DNA of 64,000 nt from Acestrorhynchus altus (lineage: Eukaryota; Chordata; Actinopteri; Characiformes; Acestrorhynchidae): the NCBI GenBank assembly GCA_034509495.1, contig CM067507.1:29901892-29965891 (forward strand), in the 5' to 3' direction. This document shows, piece by piece, positions 31,066 through 46,000 of this stretch. Below the pieces are notes generated by a model. That model saw only the letters and a program-made list of their open reading frames with translations. It was not told the DNA's origin and searched no databases. Made by a program: the position numbers and the translations under genes. Each line of letters begins with the position of its first letter. Positions within the stretch are counted from its first letter, which is position 1.

Positions 31066-34000
31066 GTACGGACACAGGCCGGACCCTGCTCTGACCACTG
31101 CTGGACCTGGACTCGGGTCCTGCAAACTTCTGTCCGCGTGTGCTGGGCTACCGATCAGCCCTGGTCCCACCAGCAGGTCGAGATGTTTGCAGGACCTAAG
31201 AAGAGCTTTCTGAGGGCTGTCTTTGAGTCATTTCTGAAATCTAACCTTCAAAACCTGCTTTAAACCCTCTTCATCCGCACTGCTCTCAGTCATTCAACTC
31301 TTTAAGCCTTTAAACAGGTCCTGCAAACTTCTGTCCATGTGTGCTGATAAAGAAGTGCAGATCAGCCCTGGTCCCACCAGCAGGTTGAGATGTTTGCAAG
31401 CCCCGAGCAGAGCTGAATTCACTCCTGTGAAGGCTGTTTGTTTGTCATTTCTGAAATCTAACCTCCAAAACCTGCTTAAACCTTTTTAACACACAATAAC
31501 CTCAATAATTCAGCCTTTCTTGCTCTTGCACAACTCTCTCGTGATAATTCAGAGTCAGGATGTTTGGCCGGATGAGCTGACTTCACTCGTTTAAAGGCTG
31601 TCTTTGTGTTATTTCTGAAATCTAACCTCCAAAACCTGCTCTCAGACATTCAACTCTTTAAGCCTTTAAACAGGTCCTGCAAACTTCTGTCCATGTGTGC
31701 TGATGAAGTACAGATCAGTCCTGGTCCCACCAGCAGGTCGAGATGTTTGCAAGCCCAGAGCAGAGCTGAATTCACTCGTTTGAAGGCTGTCTTTGTATCA
31801 TGTCAGTACTTTCACCGGTGAACAATCATTAGAACCATGTTCACACACAGTAACCTCCATAAGTTGACCTTTGTCTTGCTTTTGAGAGCTCTTAGGCTGT
31901 TATCAGGTCTTACTCAGATCTTATGATACTACCAAGTCAGGATTTGGGTAGATGAGCTGAAATCACTCGTTTGAAAGCTGTCTTGTATCGTTTTAGAAGT
32001 GATTCATCCGTTTAAGCCTTTAAACAGGTCCTGCAAACTTTTGCAATCTTGTGTGTGCATGTATCCATGTGTATTGAGTTAATCAGTGCTGATACTACCA
32101 ACAGGCGGACCCACTTAAAGGCTGATCTAAGTTTCTAAGTAAAACTGACTTTTACCTGTAAAACTGGTTAAAAATCCTGTTCACACGCATTTTTCACAAT
32201 TCAACCTTTTCTTGTTCATCCAGCTCCTTTAAGCCTTTAAACTGGTTTTGTGTATTGTGGAATACAGATCGCTCCTCCTGATACTTTTAAGTGAAGCAGT
32301 TGGGGGTTTGTCTCATTGTCCATTCCGAGGTTGTTTAGTACTTGCTCGCATTGCAGTCAGTCAAACTGACCTGTCCACTTATGATATATAATGATAATGA
32401 TATATTTTTTTTTTAGAAGCACATTCTTAGGATCTATTGGCTTAAAAGTATGTGCAGTGAACTAGTGGTGAATACTGTAGACAGGTAACACCACTACAGC
32501 ACAAGACGTTCAGAACACACACAGTACAATAGCTGTGGTGTATGTTTGACACTCTTGGGTATTGTGCATTAGTACTAACTTGCATTAGTATATCTTTTAA
32601 AGGTAGTTACGAAGCTTTGGGGTCGTGTCTGTTGTGTCTGTAAATGTCATAAATGTGGGTTGTTTGGTGTATAATATGAACAATATGCTTTGTTTTTGGT
32701 GTTCACAAAGTCCAACCTTCTCCCAGGTCTGGTCTCATTAGAATATAATTTAACAACATGAATACAGATATTATTTTCATCATGAACCAAGTTTATTGTT
32801 ACATCTACTTCAGATTCACACCACCAAGTGTTGAATCTGCTGCTGGGTTAGTATGAAGCTGTGGACCTCTAATGGCACTACATATCCAATCTCCAGGTGC
32901 TGGTACAAGCGGGTGCTTTGTAGACAGGGCACTCAGATAATTGCTCTTAGAACCTTCATTGACTCACAATGAGGTAAAGAACATTTCTTGAGGCATCAGA
33001 TCATGACCCTAACAGTAAAATAGGCACGTACACCAGTGGTGTTTGCTTGCTGTTGAATTCCAGCTAAAATGTGTCAGTTTGTTTAATCATTTGAACCTGA
33101 AATGGTGCAAGAAAAGGTCTTCAGACTTTAGACCAGGTAAGGATATCTTCACAGCAGTATGATTCAGGAGCTAATGAAGTGACTGCAACTCAGGGCTGGC
33201 AGGTGTTTAAATGGTCATCTGAAGACTCTGCTCTTCCAATGACATTAGAGAAAGCCACTTAAACATTCGAGTTTGGGAAGTGAAACCCAGAACGTTCCAT
33301 TTTCTATCAATGGGAAGCAAATCCTTCCAAAGACCTTCAAGGTGTCTTGTGGCAAAAAACCAGGCCAATTTGAAAACACTTCTGCTGAACTTCTGTGTAG
33401 TAACCATGTCCAGTGTTGAGGTTTAGTACGCTAATGCACTATTTTTTGTGCCAGATCAGTAATTTATGAATAGTTATTATGGTTATTTACTGTGTTACAC
33501 TGAATCACACTGCAAGGCAATGCTACACTATCTGCATATTTATGATCCCTGCTTTCTAATTGCTGATATCAATTTACACAGCACATTGTATCTGTACTGC
33601 AGTAATGCCCAACCCCATCATCCTCTCTTCCCTTGAACAAAAAAAGAGTTTTCCATGAATGGCTTTTGAGTCTGTTGGATCATGTGTTTGGTGGGAAAAA
33701 GGCCAATTTTATAATCTCTCTGCTCAGATTTTAATTTTGTGGCTTTAATGGTGAGCTTTCAGCTGTGGATGGTTGTTTTCTGTGTCTGTGAGCTTTAAAA
33801 GGCAAAATCGTCATCTGTTTGAATTTCACGATGAAACCCAGACCATGTTTTTGTTTTGTTTTTACAGTTCAATATAAAGCTCCAAGGTGGCCAAGCCATG
33901 ATTTAGTTCTTAATGTAGGTTTGAAGAACTTAGAACCTGACTAAGCTGATAACTGCATGATTTCATGAGCAAGAGTTCTCTGCTAAAGTGCTTTTTGACA

Positions 34001-37000
34001 CAGTGGATGATAAAATTGAAGGAAAAATAGCACGTGCAATTTGCTCATGCTAAGCCTGAGCATTGCCTGGCTGGGCTGAAGACCTCCTGGTTTACCCATC
34101 CTTCAGTCCAGTTTCCCAAAAGTAAACTTGAGCAGCTAAAACAGGCTGTGAAGCAAGCATCCTGATTGGATCCCCTGGCTGTGTGTTTGTTTGGATGGCC
34201 ATGCACATGTGGAGACAACCTCCTTCTGAACTTGAAGGCTGCAGTGTGGGGTTTCAGTGCCTGCTAAAGGAATTGGGATGGTTCTTTGTTTTCCCTGGAA
34301 AATAACATTTGCCTATTTTTAGACCATAAAGAATGTGGTCATATGTGAAAGCAATTTAATAATCGGTCATGTGCTTTCAGTGTAGGACTGAGCTGTTCCG
34401 CCAACAAACAGGTGAAGGTAAATATGACATGGAAAAGTTTCTAGTTGTTTGTTTGAGATTCTAATAAATGCAATTTTTTTACTTGATCCATAATCCAGAG
34501 ACAGCACCACATTTAAAGGGAGATTCACCAAGCTGTGTTAAATTCTTTGACAATAGCAAGCCGTAATGTTGCACTGTGTTGACCAACTACACATCTGGTT
34601 TGATGATTTACTCAGCTAGTCCCTCACGAGAAAGAAGGAAGAAAATGTTAAGCTGTCTGGATTCTTATTGGGCTCAAGAGATTAGGCTAATTGACATATT
34701 TACTACCAGACTACAAAGGCAACAGTAACGTACAAACTTGGTAAGAAGTTGATGTTTTTGCCAATACTGAGACTCACTGCAAGTAGATTTATGGTGTCTT
34801 GAGAATGTTTGGTATTTTGTCAGGCCTGGAATTCACAAAGCATAGTGGCATTTTTCCCTTTGGTAAACCTGGTGTTGGGCTACAAGGCAACACTGCCAAA
34901 AGCTTAGCAATACTCCAAAAATAAGAACTTTTATTAAGATCATCACAGTCGAACCGCAGCTTTCAGAGGAACACAAAGAATAGCTTCAGGAATTTGAGAA
35001 GAAATCATTGCTAAGCTCCCTTTTTCTGCATTTTGTCATTGTCATTTCACAGGACACTGGTGCTACTAGTTCTGCTGGTGGAATGTTCCTACCCTTCCAT
35101 GATGAGCTCCACTGAATGCAAAGTGTGAGGTGAAATGAGAGATTGTGGTTTCTACATGCTCAAATATGGATAATTGCAGGGCAACTGTACTGTGTTCCAC
35201 TCTTAAGGGAACACCCAGTGCTCTGAGCTCATGCACAGGACAGTACTATTGAGTTGTCTTAAGGCCAAAGATCTTCCCAAAAAAAAAACCCGCCACATTA
35301 GTGCTGCTTGGCCTGACGTGTGTGGGAATGAGTTCTGTACGTCATAGGATAAATGGGAGATAATTTGAAGGAAGATAAATCTTTATTGTACAATGAGAAG
35401 GATCATTTTGTCTCTAATTGTTTTAGCAAAGCCTTATCCAGTCCTATCTGAATAGGATTTTATTTAAAAAAAAAAAAATTTCTCTTGAGTGCAGTATGCT
35501 TCTCAAATTGACCTTTCTTCATCCCTATTTTAATTAACACGACGGATATGATTATCACAGAAGTCATACATGTCAAGCATACTTGTATGACTTCACTTCC
35601 AAGTTTAAAGCGAGATGCACTCACTTAACACTTTATTAAGACTTTATTTGTCACCAAAACTAGACAGTTGAGGTCTGGAGAAACACTGTCTGTTCTGCTG
35701 ATTTTCTGCTGAGGCACACCGATGATAGGGACAGAAATTGATAATAGCAGCTTGAATCCTTGAAGCCAACCTGTATAGACGTTCTAGGCTGGTGGAGGTG
35801 GTGTTATGGTGTTGGGAATGTTTTCTTGGCAGACTTTTGGTCTGCTAATATAATCATTCATTGCTTGAATGCCACAGTCTATTTATATAGTGATGAAGAC
35901 CATGGCTTTCCCTTCATGTCCACAATTTACCCATTTTCTAATGGCTACTTCCAACATGAAGCTGACGTTGTCTCAGTGATTGGATTCAGATCCCGAGACT
36001 GGGAAGACCAATCTGAATCTGATTTTTTTTTTTTTTCCATTCATTGCTATATTTATTGCTTCATGGCAAATGATTAGTGGCTGCTCCATTGCCTACATGT
36101 TGAAGCTGCCACCAGTCATAACTATAACAGCCTTGATTTCCGCTTGACCGTACTGCCTAAGGAAACACCAACAGGTAGGTCATCCTTCTATTTGTGGAAG
36201 GGGAGTGAGTTTCACATACAAGTACCGATAGTTCTTCTCAAAAGCAGCGACAAGGTGCTATTTGCTGATATTTTCCTTTGTGTGTTGTCTGCAACTGATT
36301 AGCTTTCCGTGACTTGTTCTAAATTGAGACGACTTTGCAAAACCCATGACTGATGAATGGTTTTCGAGACGATGACTATTGCATTGTTTCACATTTCCAG
36401 TGAACCTAGTGCTGGTGACAGAGTTGATATGATTAGATTCTTCAAAGTGGGTTGCTAGAAAAGATTTGATTTCATTGAAAAATGAGAGCAGGCACAAGAC
36501 TCTTAAAGAATCTGGTGGCAGTGACATATTGTCTAGATAGAATGTGAGGAATAATTCACATGTGTTCACACTGCATTCCAGAGGTCATCTGACCCCCCAG
36601 GCTATTCATAAAAAGAAGAATCTCTGTCATGTTTAATTAAGGTCAGACAGTTATTTGGGATCTTTGTTTACTGCGCATACTCCTCCTAGTCTGGCCATCA
36701 TCTGAAGCAACATGTCAGCAGCTGAAAATGTCTCACCCTCCTCTCTAAATCTCAAGGCCACTGTGTGGGGTTCTGTCTCTGGATGGGGCTTGAGAGCCTG
36801 TCGGATGTGTATGGTGTGGTTCCTTTCACTTACACCACAGGCTCCCTTTTTTTTCTTCCCCCTGTTCCCCATCACATTTCGGAACCCCAGCTTTGCACCC
36901 TGGTTCTTAGAGAAAGGATCTCTGTCTCAGGCCTGACAACTGAGAAGGATACCATGACATCATTGCTCCACTTCTCAAGTTGTTTGGGTCTCAGGCCCCG

Positions 37001-40000
37001 ATGGCAACATCTGAGATGCACCATGGCAACAGGGAAAGGGTGATTAAGGGGCGGGTAGCTGTGTGAAAAAGCCAAGTTTGTTTTTGAAGCCCATTGATGA
37101 GCTCCCCCTTGCTGAGGATCAGAAAAAGGGTATGACGCCCTTCGCTGAGAAGCTGAGTCTACCATGCTAAAGTTATTCTCCACAGACGACGTCATCCAAT
37201 TATGTTTGTTCAGCTTCTTGTCTACAGCTGACCTTTAGACCAGTTGTCACGAAAATGCACATGAAGAAATCTGATATTTCTAACTCTGAGTCTGCAAAGT
37301 CTAATCCTTTTCATTTTATTTGAATTATTAACGAGAGTTTCAGCCTGTTTTTTCCACTCGAGGCAGCATAAGCTTAACAAGAAACATAAAATTGCCCTTA
37401 CTTTTACTGTCAGCAGGTTCGCAGTGCCATTTACCAAAGTTCTCCCAAGAACAGAGGCAGCAAAGTTCACCTTTGAGACAAGGCGTTTGTGTGTCTCGGC
37501 CACTGCATAGCAAGCAGAGGCTGGGTCTGTTTTTTTTGTGTGTGATTACCACCATGTAACGAAGAGCGAGAGGTGCTGAAAGGACAGTCACGTCTGAAGA
37601 ACTTTGTACAGGGACACTGATGAGGTAATGCACTTTCCCAAGGTATTCAGAAAATGTCTGCCTGTGTGCCCGGAGACCATGTGAATAGGCGCCTCTACGT
37701 TGAGGTCACATGTCAGAGTTCATTATTCCCTCATGTCATAGCTACAGAGTAAACAGGCCTCTGCTTTCCATCTGGGAGCCTTTTTTCCTCACTCACTGAA
37801 AGGGATTCTAGCCATACCTTAGTTATTGTTCTACAAATGAGGTGCTTTTGGCTCCAGTCACAGTGGCTGCTGTTACGTATCTCCAGCAATAAAAGCAGCA
37901 CTTTAACTGAAATGCTCGGCTGTAATTTGTACTCCAGCAAACTACATGGCTGTTGGGCTAAATGGCCTTCTCCCTTGGCCAGCTGCCAGTGAAATTCCAG
38001 CCCTACTCGACTCTCTCCTTAATATTTGATTAGCTAGCTAAACATGATGGAAACAGATTTTGATTTGGACCTTTCCACAATACACAAATAAATTGGTATA
38101 CATTTGATACCTCTTTGTATGACCAGGTCAGGCCACATTTACAGCCATTTAATGTGACTTGTATCTAGATTGGATCCTGTAGGATTTGAACCACATACAT
38201 TTACAGTAGGTCGTCAAATGCATCTCTGGTTAGTTGGATCTAATTTCTGTGTGGGATGGAATATGCAAATCTGCTGCAAATATACCTTTATCATGTTCAG
38301 CCTCTCCCTGTACTGCGCTCATGCCGTGCTCGTGCATTTCATCAAACTTGGCACAAGGCAACATCTTTGGCAGACCATGCTGATGAGCAGTTGACTGTTT
38401 GTATGGCCTGGGGAGGAGTGAATGCATTTTAGACACATAGTGTGCGTAGGTGTGGATCAGTTATTTGAGTTTGTACTGTACAGGGTTAATGGTTGTGCAT
38501 TCAGAGGTTCTAAAGTTGTGGTAAACGGATATGTTTAGATGTGTTGTGGTGTTCTGCTCCTGTTGCTGCTTCCCTCCCAGTGTGCGTGAATTGGACAGAT
38601 TTGCCATTAGTAAGTACCCCAGAGCATATGGCCTTCTCTGTTGGTGAGCATCTTGAGAGAGCACTTCTTTAGATTAGACTGCAGGGACACTCAACCTCTT
38701 ACAAAACACATATACTTGTTTTCATGGAAAGGGAAGGAATTGAAGTAGACACTTGATGAGAAACTAGATACAATTTAAATTCTGTAAGTCTAAACTCTGA
38801 ATTCTTTCTCCTGTCTCATACTGCTAAGGCGTGTCAGGACAGGTCATTTGATAATTACTGTATATGTTTCTACATTGTTTAGTCTGTTGTGGGGTTGTAA
38901 GTAAAGGGAACAGGTTGTCTAAGGAGGAGCTCTTGAGCCAGGTGGATCAGTCTCCCACCTGAACCTTTTGTAGGCTTTTTTCAGTTCTGTCTTCAGAGGG
39001 TTTGGACTCTTATAATCAACTGATAGATTATTCTTTACATCCAACAGCTGTGCACCAGTATTTGCCATTGTTAATGAGTGGACATTGCCAGTATTTTTCA
39101 GGTGGTGGGGCCTTTGGCAGTCCCAGTTGACCGGTTGTTTGTCTGTGATCCACAGGTAGCATGCCCAGTTATACAAGATTTTCTCCAGCATGTGTGAATG
39201 AGAAGTCCTTCAGCTGGATGGTGTCAGAATGTCACCATCCTGACGTCAAGTTTCTAACACGTCCCTGTCAGAGGGTCCTTATCTAGCCTCAATCTTGAAG
39301 AGTCCATCTGTCAGGATACTTAAAAGTTGCCTTGAGATTTACTGTCACCTGTTGATCCCTTTTACCTAAGAGTAAGGGTCAATGCGCTTGTGTCCATTTC
39401 AAAGCTGTCAGGAGCCTTCTCAAGAGATGGACACTAATTGGAGGAGGGTTGATAGTAGCGGTTGACAGATGGGCTCCTTTTACAGATAAGAACTGTAAAA
39501 AAAGAACGGGTATGTACACTACTGGTCAGATGCTTTAGAACACCTCCAATTTTCCAGTTTAAGCAGTTCAGGTCCAGTGTATAACCTGAAATGGTACAAA
39601 GCCTGGTGACATGTAAGCAGTGAACTTACAGGACTTTTGAGGGAAAAAATACACTAACAATAATGTAAAAACAAATGTCTAACAATGGAAGTAAATGAAG
39701 ATTTCATATTTGATGCGAATAATTTAGAATGTACAAAGCATTTGTCTGTATGAAAGCAAAGATGCATAACAAAATCAAAGATAAATTATTATGGCATTTT
39801 TTCACTTGTAGGTAATTTGCTTTGGTCCAAATCAGTTAATTGGTTTGTTAACTTGGATTGTTTCTTGCTTATAGGAAATATGATAGGATAGAACTTTATT
39901 GATTCGGAGGGTTCCCTCAGGGAAATTAAGGTTCCAGCCACAACATAAGTACAAAAGAATTAGAAAAAGACATAATTTAGTAAGAAAACACTATATAAAT

Positions 40001-43000
40001 ATAAAGAATATATAATATAGAGACTATATTACAACATACAATATATATATATATATATAAATAGATAAAGTAAAACTGGAGAGGTCTGGTACAGGAAGGC
40101 ATCACTTTTTGTTCAGATTACAAAATACATCACAATCAAGAAGAGGTGTGATACAGTCAGTCGGTTTTCACTGGTGTTACTTCAATACTATAGTATTATA
40201 TACAAAAACTGTTTCAAAAGAAACAAAAATCGCCAGGGTCAATATTATTAGCCACCTTAAGAACTGACTTTTTTAACTGAACCATAGCACAAACCACTGC
40301 TATGTGCTTTAACTTTAGAATGATGAAAGCTCATTAAATCGAGTCACAGCTGAGGGTTATATCCCAGTTTACACTCAGCATAAAAGCCTCAGTAAGCATT
40401 TGAGATGTCACTTGACAAAGAAATCAGTTTAGACTTGAGAAAAAGAATATTTGATTCTTACAAAACGGGAGAAGGATATACAAAGTTACCACTGCATTTC
40501 AAGTGTGCTGGGAGAAGTATTATCAAGAATTTCAAAGAGAGCCATACAATATAGGACAAGCCTAGCAGACATGGGGAGCTTGAGCTTTCAGAGACCCTGG
40601 AAAGAAAGCTAGTGACAGATATGTCCAAAGACCCCAGAACAACTGCCAAGACAGTAGTGAATGTATTGGCCAAGTTAGGAATTGTTGTCTCAAAAAAGAC
40701 AATCATTAGAGCCCTGCACAGGAATGAATTGTGAGGTTGCAGACTAAAAAAAACCCCTTTGAGCCAGATGAGAAAACTAGAGCTCTATGTCCATAGAGAC
40801 ATTTGCTGATGTTTGGAGGAAAAAAGGAGAGGCTTATAACCCAAAGAACACTGTCCCCACAGTGAAACATGGTGGTGGGAGTGTTATGCTGTGTAGATGC
40901 TTCAGTGTATCTGGATTTGGGAATCTTGTCATGGTGGGAAAACCTTAAGCTGTCAGCAGCAAACTTAGTATGGGTCGTCACTTTCTCTTCCGACATGACA
41001 ATGACCCGAAACCTACTGGTGAAGAACTACCGCCAAAAGACCAAAATGAATGTTATTGACTGGCCTGCACAAAGCCCTGACTTGAATTCCATTGAAAATC
41101 TCTGGGGTGAAATGAATATTCTGAATGGCACATGTCATAAGGCCATCAAGTCTGGAGGAGCTTGATAGATTTGAGAAGGAGGATGGGCTGGGATTCCTCA
41201 GGAGATATGGTAGAGACTTGTTGAAACTACAGCAAATGACTGCACGCTGTTATCATGGACACAGAACTGACTATTAGCAACAGGGCGGCTAATCATTTTG
41301 GCCATGGTATAATAATTTCATTTCAGTGGGCAAATTAAATTTAATGTATTCATTCAAAATTAAACGGGGATGTTTGGAAAAGCAGTGTTCAGTTCTTAGC
41401 TCTATTTAACAGCACTTGGGACATATATTTAAAACAATGAATTTTTCATAGAGGGGCTAATAGCTTTCTCTGGGGACTTGTGCCTTTTCAACATATGCGC
41501 GTGTTGTCTTCAGAACTTGAGCCAGCAGCTTAAATGGTGCAATTCCCAAACAAATGTGCCCAGACCAGGCTTTATGGCTGGACAAAGTTAGCACAGCGTG
41601 GCTTGTACACTGCCATAAGTGGACTGAATTGCTTTTTCCAAAAGCATCATAACAGAAAGATCACGCTAGTGCCACTTTGAACACTTCTTTCTCCCCCTCC
41701 TCTAAAAAGATGCTTTTGGGCAACTTACCGCAGACCATCTGCTCTGAATGCGACGGCAGTCTCACATAGTCTGTGACCCTGCCATCAACCCCAGAGCTGC
41801 ACATGAAAGCCATCTTTTTCAGGGTGTTGTCTGTGTGAGGCCACAGGCTTTGCAAATGTGCTGACGCCGCTGCAGAGCAAGGCTGTTGGCCATTTTCAAA
41901 GGCACCAGAGGCACAAAGTCTCAGGCTCAAAATCACAGACCATCTTTCCAACTGTCTTAAGCCTTCACTTCAAGTCACTCAGTGCTGGTAAACCACAGTT
42001 CACATAAGAATGTGCCACGAAAATGCAATCATATCTGGATAAACATTTACTGCCTTACAGTGAGGGTTACCTAAGATTTCACTTATGATCCAGATTTGAT
42101 TAAAGGGCCTGTATCCTAATTTTGTGGTCCCATTTTTTTTTTTACGCTACAACAATAAACGGTTACATACAGAAGCATTCTGTTTCAGTAAAAAACAGTC
42201 CCTCGTAAGCTATTTTTTGTCACTGATTTGTATTTTTGTTGTATGTAGTTAATCATGGATATCATGGATTAACATGATGTGACCTGGCGGCCATTTTGCT
42301 ATAGCATTGACATGATTGAGCATATTCATGTTTTACTGTGTTCGTAGTTCCTTTTTATCATTGTCATTTTTGTTATGGTAAGTTTGGACCATTTAAAGTC
42401 AGTTACATTTTCCAAGTTTACAATAAGGCCAAAGAAGTTACAGAAAATCTAACCAGGCCCATCTAGTTGGCTTTCTTCAGGTTTTATTGTTAAATTGTTT
42501 ATTTTTATTATTGTTTGTTCAGAAGTATTCCACAAGTTGCATCAGTTACAAATTTTGTTGCGTCAGTTACATTACGTTTTGTTTGTTAATAAAAAATCTA
42601 AGCAGAAATAACTGGTTCTTTATTATCTGTAGGACACTTCATTATTACCCAAGTAAAAAATTGTTTCCCTTTAAGACTATGACTGCACACATTCAGAGAA
42701 ATTTGCCATGTTTTATAGTCGCATCTGAAATTGATTCCATTTTTCATTGTGTCAGTTACAGCACTCATTTGAAGCCCAATAACCAAGAAGTTAAAATAAG
42801 ACATGTTTTTTTTTTTATATAATATATCTTAATACTCAGCCAAAGTAATCTGGAGAAAAGGAGAACTGGAATTCATCCCCAACTCTTTTAGAGAAATAGT
42901 GTCTTTAACATGCTTATAACATCTCTGACTGTTGCGTCAGTTACCGTGGAATTGCCCTATTGTATTTGGGTATGTTACACTCAGTTCCTGTGATTTTGTG

Positions 43001-46000
43001 GTTGGGTTTCTGTGTTGATAGTGTGTCCAATAGCATCCTGCGCATTTTTAATCTTGGATAAGTCTGGTGATATTACTGGCCATAGCATAGTATCTGTGTT
43101 TTCAAGGCTAGCATTTGAGATGGCAGCAGTATGTGGGTGAGTGTTGTCCTGTTTGCATGGCACACTGGACTGTGTTCAGAAAAGGTACGGCCACGGGTTG
43201 CAAGAGCTCATTTGTTAGTTGTCTCCACCAAGACAAAAGTGGGACTACTCATTGAAGGTGACCTGCTGCCATTCTGAGTGACCCCATGACCGTTTGGCAC
43301 AACATTATTGCATTCATGTATTGCAATCGTAGCATCTGAAGTGAAATAGTCATGTGAACTGACACACTCTGTTGCCAGATTTTGCACAAACTATATATGG
43401 AGTGAGAAAAGTTTGGTAAGTATTAAAGCTTTAATGACATTTAGAGATTACTTCAAGCATCTTTATTTCAATAAAACGAATGGAATTCAGTTTTGAATGA
43501 TTGGGGGCCCTTTAATGCTTGGTACGTCATATGTGAGCTGCATTGCTTTGTTGGTAAAGCTTAACATAAAGTATTAGAAACATTTCACACCAAAGCCAAA
43601 TTACTCTCACTTGGTGAGCAATGAGTTCCGCATAGCAGTTGCCGTGCCTTGAACGGTCAGCCGAAAGCCTCTGAAACGGCAGGTTTTATGTAAGGAGATT
43701 AGAGATGCTCCTTTACTACATTGAGGCTTGGCATTCATGTTTTTAAGAAGCCAATCTCGAGCGGCAGGGGCCAGAACAGGGCACTGCTATAGGATTGGCG
43801 GTACTCCGTAACAGTGCAGTCAAGGGCAGTGAAAGCCTATTAGATTTACAAAGGAGCGGAAGGTGCAATATAGCTTTTGAGTCACTTAGTCTCAATCACA
43901 GTGATTTGGAATGATCTGCTCAGACTACGTTATGAATGCTGACTATAATTAGCCCATTCTGCTTTGTTCTGCCTGCTGCTGTCGGGGCTACTTGTACATA
44001 ACTGGATTTTGTTGGAGCCTATATAAATATACCTCACAAAGCAAAGTGTAAACACTCAATTCTGCACTCGTGGGAAGGTATGCCCCCATGTGAAAAGGGT
44101 TTAGTACAGTAGTCTTCAGATTAAAAATATTTATTTAATTTGGTTTCATTTAGCAGTTGTTACTTGTCCCACAGTATAAGATTCCTACATTGTTCCAACT
44201 CCTGATTGTTGGGTCTGATTTTGTACGATTCTGGCTTTTTGAGTGTGATTTGCACAAATGGAGTGCAAAAGTTTGTACATCCTTCTTATGTGCGGGTTAT
44301 ACAAATACAAGTAACAGCCTACCAACCAAATGTGGTACCACAGCAACCACTTGGCAATGCCCAGGTAACCATGAGATACTGTAGCATCCATCTGAGATGT
44401 CACAGCACCCACCTAGCAATCCCGTAGCAGCACCCTAGCAACTGCCTAAATACTGTGGGAAACCTCTTGCACTGTAGCATCCATATAGCAACACCTTAGC
44501 AACCACTTGTAGCAGTCACTTGGAGACACCATACCAAGCACCAGGGGTACCATAGCAACTGCCTAGCAAAACATCATAGCAACCACCTGGGATGGATTGG
44601 CAACCATGTAGCAACTACCTCGCAACAAACAAATACTTAAGCTGCACAGCCTTCCTGTTTTCCCAGAAAATGTCTTTTCCTAGATTGATATATTTCTTTT
44701 GAAAGCTTTGAAACCTTTTAAATTTCTTTTAAAAATTTTTTGTTTTTTAGGAACAGTGTGTTCAGGTTAATGTTACACATTAATACACCCAAATGTTGTG
44801 GGTCCAACACAAACTTGAGCCTTTTATTTCCCCATTTCCTTCCCTTTTTTTACCATTTTAAGAAGTGTTTTTGAAAGGGGAAGGCAACCCCAGCTGTATG
44901 CAGTAAATCTGTGCTCAGCTGGACAGAATGGGGCTGAAAATGGGAAAAAGCTTCCTGTGGTGCCTGAAACCCACTCCAGATCTATGGCTCTCATATGAGC
45001 GCTGTCAGCAAACCATGGCTGCTCAGAGGCTTGCTTCCAGAGTTCAGAGAATGGATTACCAGTATGAAGGGACATAAAGAGCGATAGTCTGTACTACCGT
45101 ATAATTAATGTTGTTTCTAGGGATGCATTAATAATTTATTTTCACAATAGTGTTTTTTTTTTTATTTTTCTTTGTGGACCACCATTCATCTGAGCCCCAC
45201 ACACTGGAGAAGGTCCATGTGTAGCGGTTCTGTTTGCTTTCATTTCTGGCTGTGTTTTTTAAAGCTCATGAGAATGCTGGGATGCTCTGTTTTCTGTACT
45301 TTATTTGTAGTGCCATGCAGAGGTTTAGTTACCCTGTTAAAGTTTATGTGCCTGTGTATATTTAAAATAACACAAATGGAAAAGGACCTGAATCAAAGGT
45401 TTCTGCACCTTGCATTATCAGTACTCCATAACACTTTTGGCAAGTTTCACAGCTTGTAAACTGTTTATAGGGAGTTAAGGGTCAATCATTCTGGGTTGGG
45501 TGTCCTTGCAAAAGGCCCCTAGTTCTGTGGGATTCTTTTTAGCCTCATTATGAATATTATCACTTTTATGGTTTTCATCTCAGTCAGGGCCAGATGTAAA
45601 TCTCTGCAGTCAGCTGGATTTACTCTTCCTTTGGGATGAGATGGAGGGGAGGTACTGGATTCTATCAGGCTGGTTGTTAGGAATTCACCCCACAGATCTG
45701 TGTCAAGTGCATGCTGTTCCACTCAAACACATTCTGTTGAAAGCATGTACTATAATTTCAGCTTTCCAACAAGAAAGGACTGTCATAGCCTTTATCCACA
45801 GGCCTTTGAGGACAAGTATTAGTCATGATCACTTTACTGAGCTGGGACTATGCCGAGTGAGTGTGTACAAGAATGGACTGGGTATTGCTGGCCTAGGGCC
45901 AGGGTGAGAAGGCTAGCCCAGGGCAGGACTGTGCGACTTGGGATGTCCTGTCTGTCATTTACCTGAATTGTCCCAGCAGCTCAACAAACCCTTCCAGGAA

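Noticed and set aside
31116..32250. CRISPR-like or satellite array
   Set aside because: Units of about 355 bases without short repeats and unique spacers, and in a vertebrate genome; a local tandem duplication fits better.
36258..37633. Cluster of antisense frames suggesting a nested gene
   Set aside because: They overlap in several frames, show no conserved motif and no splice pattern; composition explains them.
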